A stretch of DNA of 16,325 nucleotides, from contig CACXEN010000205.1 of the NCBI GenBank assembly GCA_902766675.1, positions 1 through 16,325 on the forward strand. Direction: 5' to 3'. Below are positions 15,101 to 16,325 of this stretch, one piece after another. The notes under the pieces were generated by a model. It saw only the letters and a program-made list of their open reading frames with translations. It had not been told where the DNA came from and made no database searches. A program made the translations under genes and the position numbers. The stretch comes from an uncultured Erysipelotrichaceae bacterium (lineage in GTDB: Bacteria; Bacillota_I; Bacilli_A; Erysipelotrichales; Erysipelotrichaceae). Numbering within the stretch: position 1 is the first letter of the stretch; the number at the start of each line of letters is the position of its first letter.

Positions 15101-16325
15101 ATGCTGGTGGAAGAGTTTCACTTTTAGCAAGTGATTTAACACCAGTGAAAAAAGGTGATGGAACATTTAAAATTGATGACAATACATTTGGTGCATTATT
15201 TGAAGATTTACCAACACACTACAATGGTAAAGAAATTGTATATTCCGTAAAAGAAACAGATAGTGATGGAAATGCATTAGACTCATGGATTTTAACAGGT
15301 GGAAAATTATCACCAGTTAAGAATTCTACAAATGATGTAGTTGGTTATGTGACAACGATGACTAATACACCTGATATTGAAGAGGTGTATACGCCATTAC
15401 CTCTAACAATTTTAAAACGTGATATTAATTCAGAAGGTATTTTAGAAGGTGCCGAATTTACAATTTATTTAAATGCTGTAACAGAAGAAAAAGCACCTGA
15501 AAGTGATACAGAATTAGTTGGAGCAAAAACGATTTATACATTGACTGAGGAAAATACTACAACTAGATATGTATTGCAGAATGGTAAATATCACGAATTA
15601 GATAACAGTGATAATATTGCTAGCACTCCAGCAGATCCGCAACCATCTAAGTTAGATTTAAAAGAAGATGGCTTGTTAGGTGGTGAAACTGGATATACAG
15701 ATGGCACAAATAAATATGTTGAAAGAAATGGTCAATATCATTTGGTAAATGGTGATGGAAGTGTTGAAGAAAACCCAGCAAATCCACAACCTGATTCAAA
15801 TCTAATCCAAGAATCAAATGATCTTGGCACTGGTTCGGTTGAAAAGAATGTTGTGACAACTGATGCAAATGGTAATGCGACAGTTAACTTCTTAAAAACA
15901 GGTACATATTATATTAAAGAAACAAAAGCACCAGTTGGTTATGAAGCAGATCCTGCAATTTATGTCTTCGATGTTGATGCAGAATTGAAATCTGTAAAAC
16001 TAAAGGATCCAGAAGGCGATCATGTAACTAATTGGTGGGAAAAATTATTTGATTTAATATTTGGAAATGACACAACAACTGCTGAAAATTGGCAACAAAA
16101 CAGTGACAACAAGGGTGGTACATTAACGGTTGAAGATTCCCCAATTGTTGCGGATGTTTTAGTACGTAAATATTGGAATGATAAAGACAACCAAGATGGA
16201 AAGCGTCCTGGTGATAATGAAAATCCAACATCAACTGATGATGCAAATTTACCAACAGTAACACTTCAATGGACAATTGGAGCACATACTGCTGAAGGTT
16301 CAAATGTTTATACAAATGGAAAAAC
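12190..16325 (+). CDS. Giant CnaB/SpaA-domain cell-surface adhesin, 3' end beyond window
   Basis: An open frame of 1378 codons without a stop, running off the right edge; GGAGGAGAG lies just before ATG 12190. A hydrophilic 30-residue lead, KR, a hydrophobic core and VLA-DD (cleavage after about Ala63) form a signal peptide. Residues 64-545 are a large Asn/Gly/Thr-rich region I do not recognise. About 545-630 (TMTPDIGYKISRLWIGSQW to HVEWEP) resembles a listerial InlB-type B repeat. CnaB-like domains follow: 631-857 (Lys636, Glu754, Asn852), 858-1064 (Lys865, Glu1022, Asn1059), a SpaA-type domain 1068-1275 (Lys1076; Glu1244 in YYIKETKAPVGY) and a fourth from 1320 (Lys1327, NDKDNQDGKRP). The Lys/Asn/Glu positions suggest internal isopeptide bonds. 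The expected sortase LPxTG anchor would be beyond the window. Likely function: adhesion to host or neighbouring cells. Confidence 0.9.
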   Translation, partial: MKDNRRIIPLGQEKITKDNSHRSGGQISIGKRIVNVLLAMVLSFGVLSINLDGKSLITNVLADDLTNTVPSDENYRDEIHTYFGDLGNTAKYGPGFGPYTSSDTGGLVKQSTSRTSPTTFAAGLPLGTIYIDQNIIGNHKVPSKPIEWLVDDPTIRAGLAVNEDTGLVYYNTLAAGSVQPKQLLPGVLNEFNGPLFSFTFENAAVLPNGELADVKVTYSNARIIVDQRISTTPSGVFEGRISLARGSSFSWGVASNTRFTTNEAANLVHQYINDNFPALDGTYRTFTNNNAPMPTAGGSMDAKFQVVDKSGVPVHGSFVFAITGINLDRDPGREKQNAQKAIWYSKDFAPEYNFFSEAMSINGGMMSDYVYVRSNDNDIPDNTTGSNNDRTTGAHYFPHVGKDANGNLRFTSNAYLDQQAKDESYASGFVTLANAADGFEVTGFGYGGGTTSSVTEGFNTTMNTNPFSSKQIWYRYTESTGLHGSIAVTSEGNFGGDLSDGGSIYQPEGKWNNGKDWSGIGTPGIGQAATHVVAEGKDVYYTMTPDIGYKISRLWIGSQWNANHNVTKYEEIKYDSAAVSKMKKGDSVQIVTAAGNNGVLTYNTNGTYTIKFERAEHHEAVHVEWEPVTSDIYAYKIWNDNNDKDGIRYNADLTNTLPKLKLQWSTNGRTWSDVGSTMNLGNQTYKFPNYANGGAAVAPQTVPSGKSGENYLDGSYPINKDQTGNHPFTWEYLPVYTYDSNGIADKQIQYRIVEVNDPWNEEYHNAEYFDQQIFDLLSSKENTFDGWPMFSDGVNTYVQKGDGKYYLVDENGYSSAAPALNQPDEDTLDSISTSEYWTVDKSVAYREAQVKNTHFTTDLYVDVTKKWNDAALLGLETTSGTNEYDRKDINIVLSGETEDGVVDLNGDATGKDLIKKITVDESEDKSNVTGSIMVDGYPKYVDASNNEYVNVSHHPTYENGYYAVVDGAVDYAGGRVSLLASDLTPVKKGDGTFKIDDNTFGALFEDLPTHYNGKEIVYSVKETDSDGNALDSWILTGGKLSPVKNSTNDVVGYVTTMTNTPDIEEVYTPLPLTILKRDINSEGILEGAEFTIYLNAVTEEKAPESDTELVGAKTIYTLTEENTTTRYVLQNGKYHELDNSDNIASTPADPQPSKLDLKEDGLLGGETGYTDGTNKYVERNGQYHLVNGDGSVEENPANPQPDSNLIQESNDLGTGSVEKNVVTTDANGNATVNFLKTGTYYIKETKAPVGYEADPAIYVFDVDAELKSVKLKDPEGDHVTNWWEKLFDLIFGNDTTTAENWQQNSDNKGGTLTVEDSPIVADVLVRKYWNDKDNQDGKRPGDNENPTSTDDANLPTVTLQWTIGAHTAEGSNVYTNGK
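14578..14658 (+). repeat. YV-x-NG-x-Y repeat, copy 1 (in CnaB domain 1)
   Basis: Encodes residues 797-823: YVQKGDGKYYLVDENG, then a Ser/Ala-rich stretch ending PALNQP. It aligns with copies at 15568 and 15715 with a one-residue insertion, and forms the insertion between Glu754 and Asn852 of the first CnaB domain. Confidence 0.6.
15568..15645 (+). repeat. YV-x-NG-x-Y repeat, copy 2 (in SpaA-type domain)
   Basis: Encodes residues 1127-1152: YVLQNGKYHELDNSDN, then a short stretch ending PADPQP. It lies in the enlarged loop of the third domain, 49 residues after which a third copy ends. Confidence 0.65.
15715..15792 (+). repeat. YV-x-NG-x-Y repeat, copy 3 (in SpaA-type domain)
   Basis: Encodes residues 1176-1201: YVERNGQYHLVNGDGS, then a Glu-rich stretch ending PANPQP. 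Same length as copy 2, with the same closing Pro-Ala-x-Pro-Gln-Pro. Confidence 0.65.

Noticed and set aside
15400..15860. Adhesin repeats as a DNA-level tandem array or CRISPR
   Set aside because: The similarity is at protein level only; copies differ in DNA and spacing, and no CRISPR-like regular repeats exist in the window.

Overview
The window looks like a chromosomal segment of a low-GC, Gram-positive (Firmicutes) anaerobe or facultative anaerobe. The basis is A/T-rich codons, strong AGGAGG-type ribosome binding sites, intrinsic terminators with U tracts, a CcpA-type cre site, a lipoprotein sugar-binding protein, a class III ribonucleotide reductase locus and a large CnaB-rich surface protein. 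The gene content fits Erysipelotrichia (Solobacterium/Bulleidia-like), but that placement is inference and no marker gene here proves it.

Layout. (1) 40-468, minus strand: tmRNA (ssrA) with a clear promoter and terminator. (2) 511-1752: a two-gene operon of a class I glutamine amidotransferase-like peptidase C26 and ribose-5-phosphate isomerase B, overlapping by 4 nt and closed by a terminator. (3) 1815-5025: an anaerobic ribonucleotide reductase locus. Its activase is a MarR-type DNA-binding domain fused to a radical SAM NrdG, and its NrdD-like partner lacks cysteines at both positions where I expect the catalytic cysteines. (4) 5046-8930: a galactose/glucose-type ABC importer, mglB-mglA-mglC, with a perfect cre site at the start of transcription and a UUCG-capped terminator between mglB and mglA. 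(5) 8964-9222, minus strand: a tRNA-Ile(GAU)-tRNA-Ala(UGC) pair with its own promoter and terminator. (6) 9289-11965: a small membrane export-type protein, IspD and type I glutamine synthetase, ending in a 12-bp-stem terminator. (7) 12078 to the window end: a giant cell-surface adhesin running off the right edge (more than 1378 residues), with a signal peptide, a long unrecognised N-terminal region, at least three complete CnaB/SpaA-like domains and an internal repeat of about 26 residues.

How it fits together. Most of the window is housekeeping (trans-translation, tRNAs, isoprenoid precursor synthesis, nitrogen assimilation) plus sugar uptake under catabolite control. RpiB and the Mgl importer fit a sugar-fermenting lifestyle. 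The two unusual parts are the MarR-NrdG/NrdD-like pair, which may couple DNA binding to radical enzyme activation or may be a divergent glycyl-radical system, and the surface adhesin. Three starts were re-examined: the NrdG fusion is placed at TTG 1815, glutamine synthetase at ATG 10505, and the C26 peptidase is kept at ATG 511.
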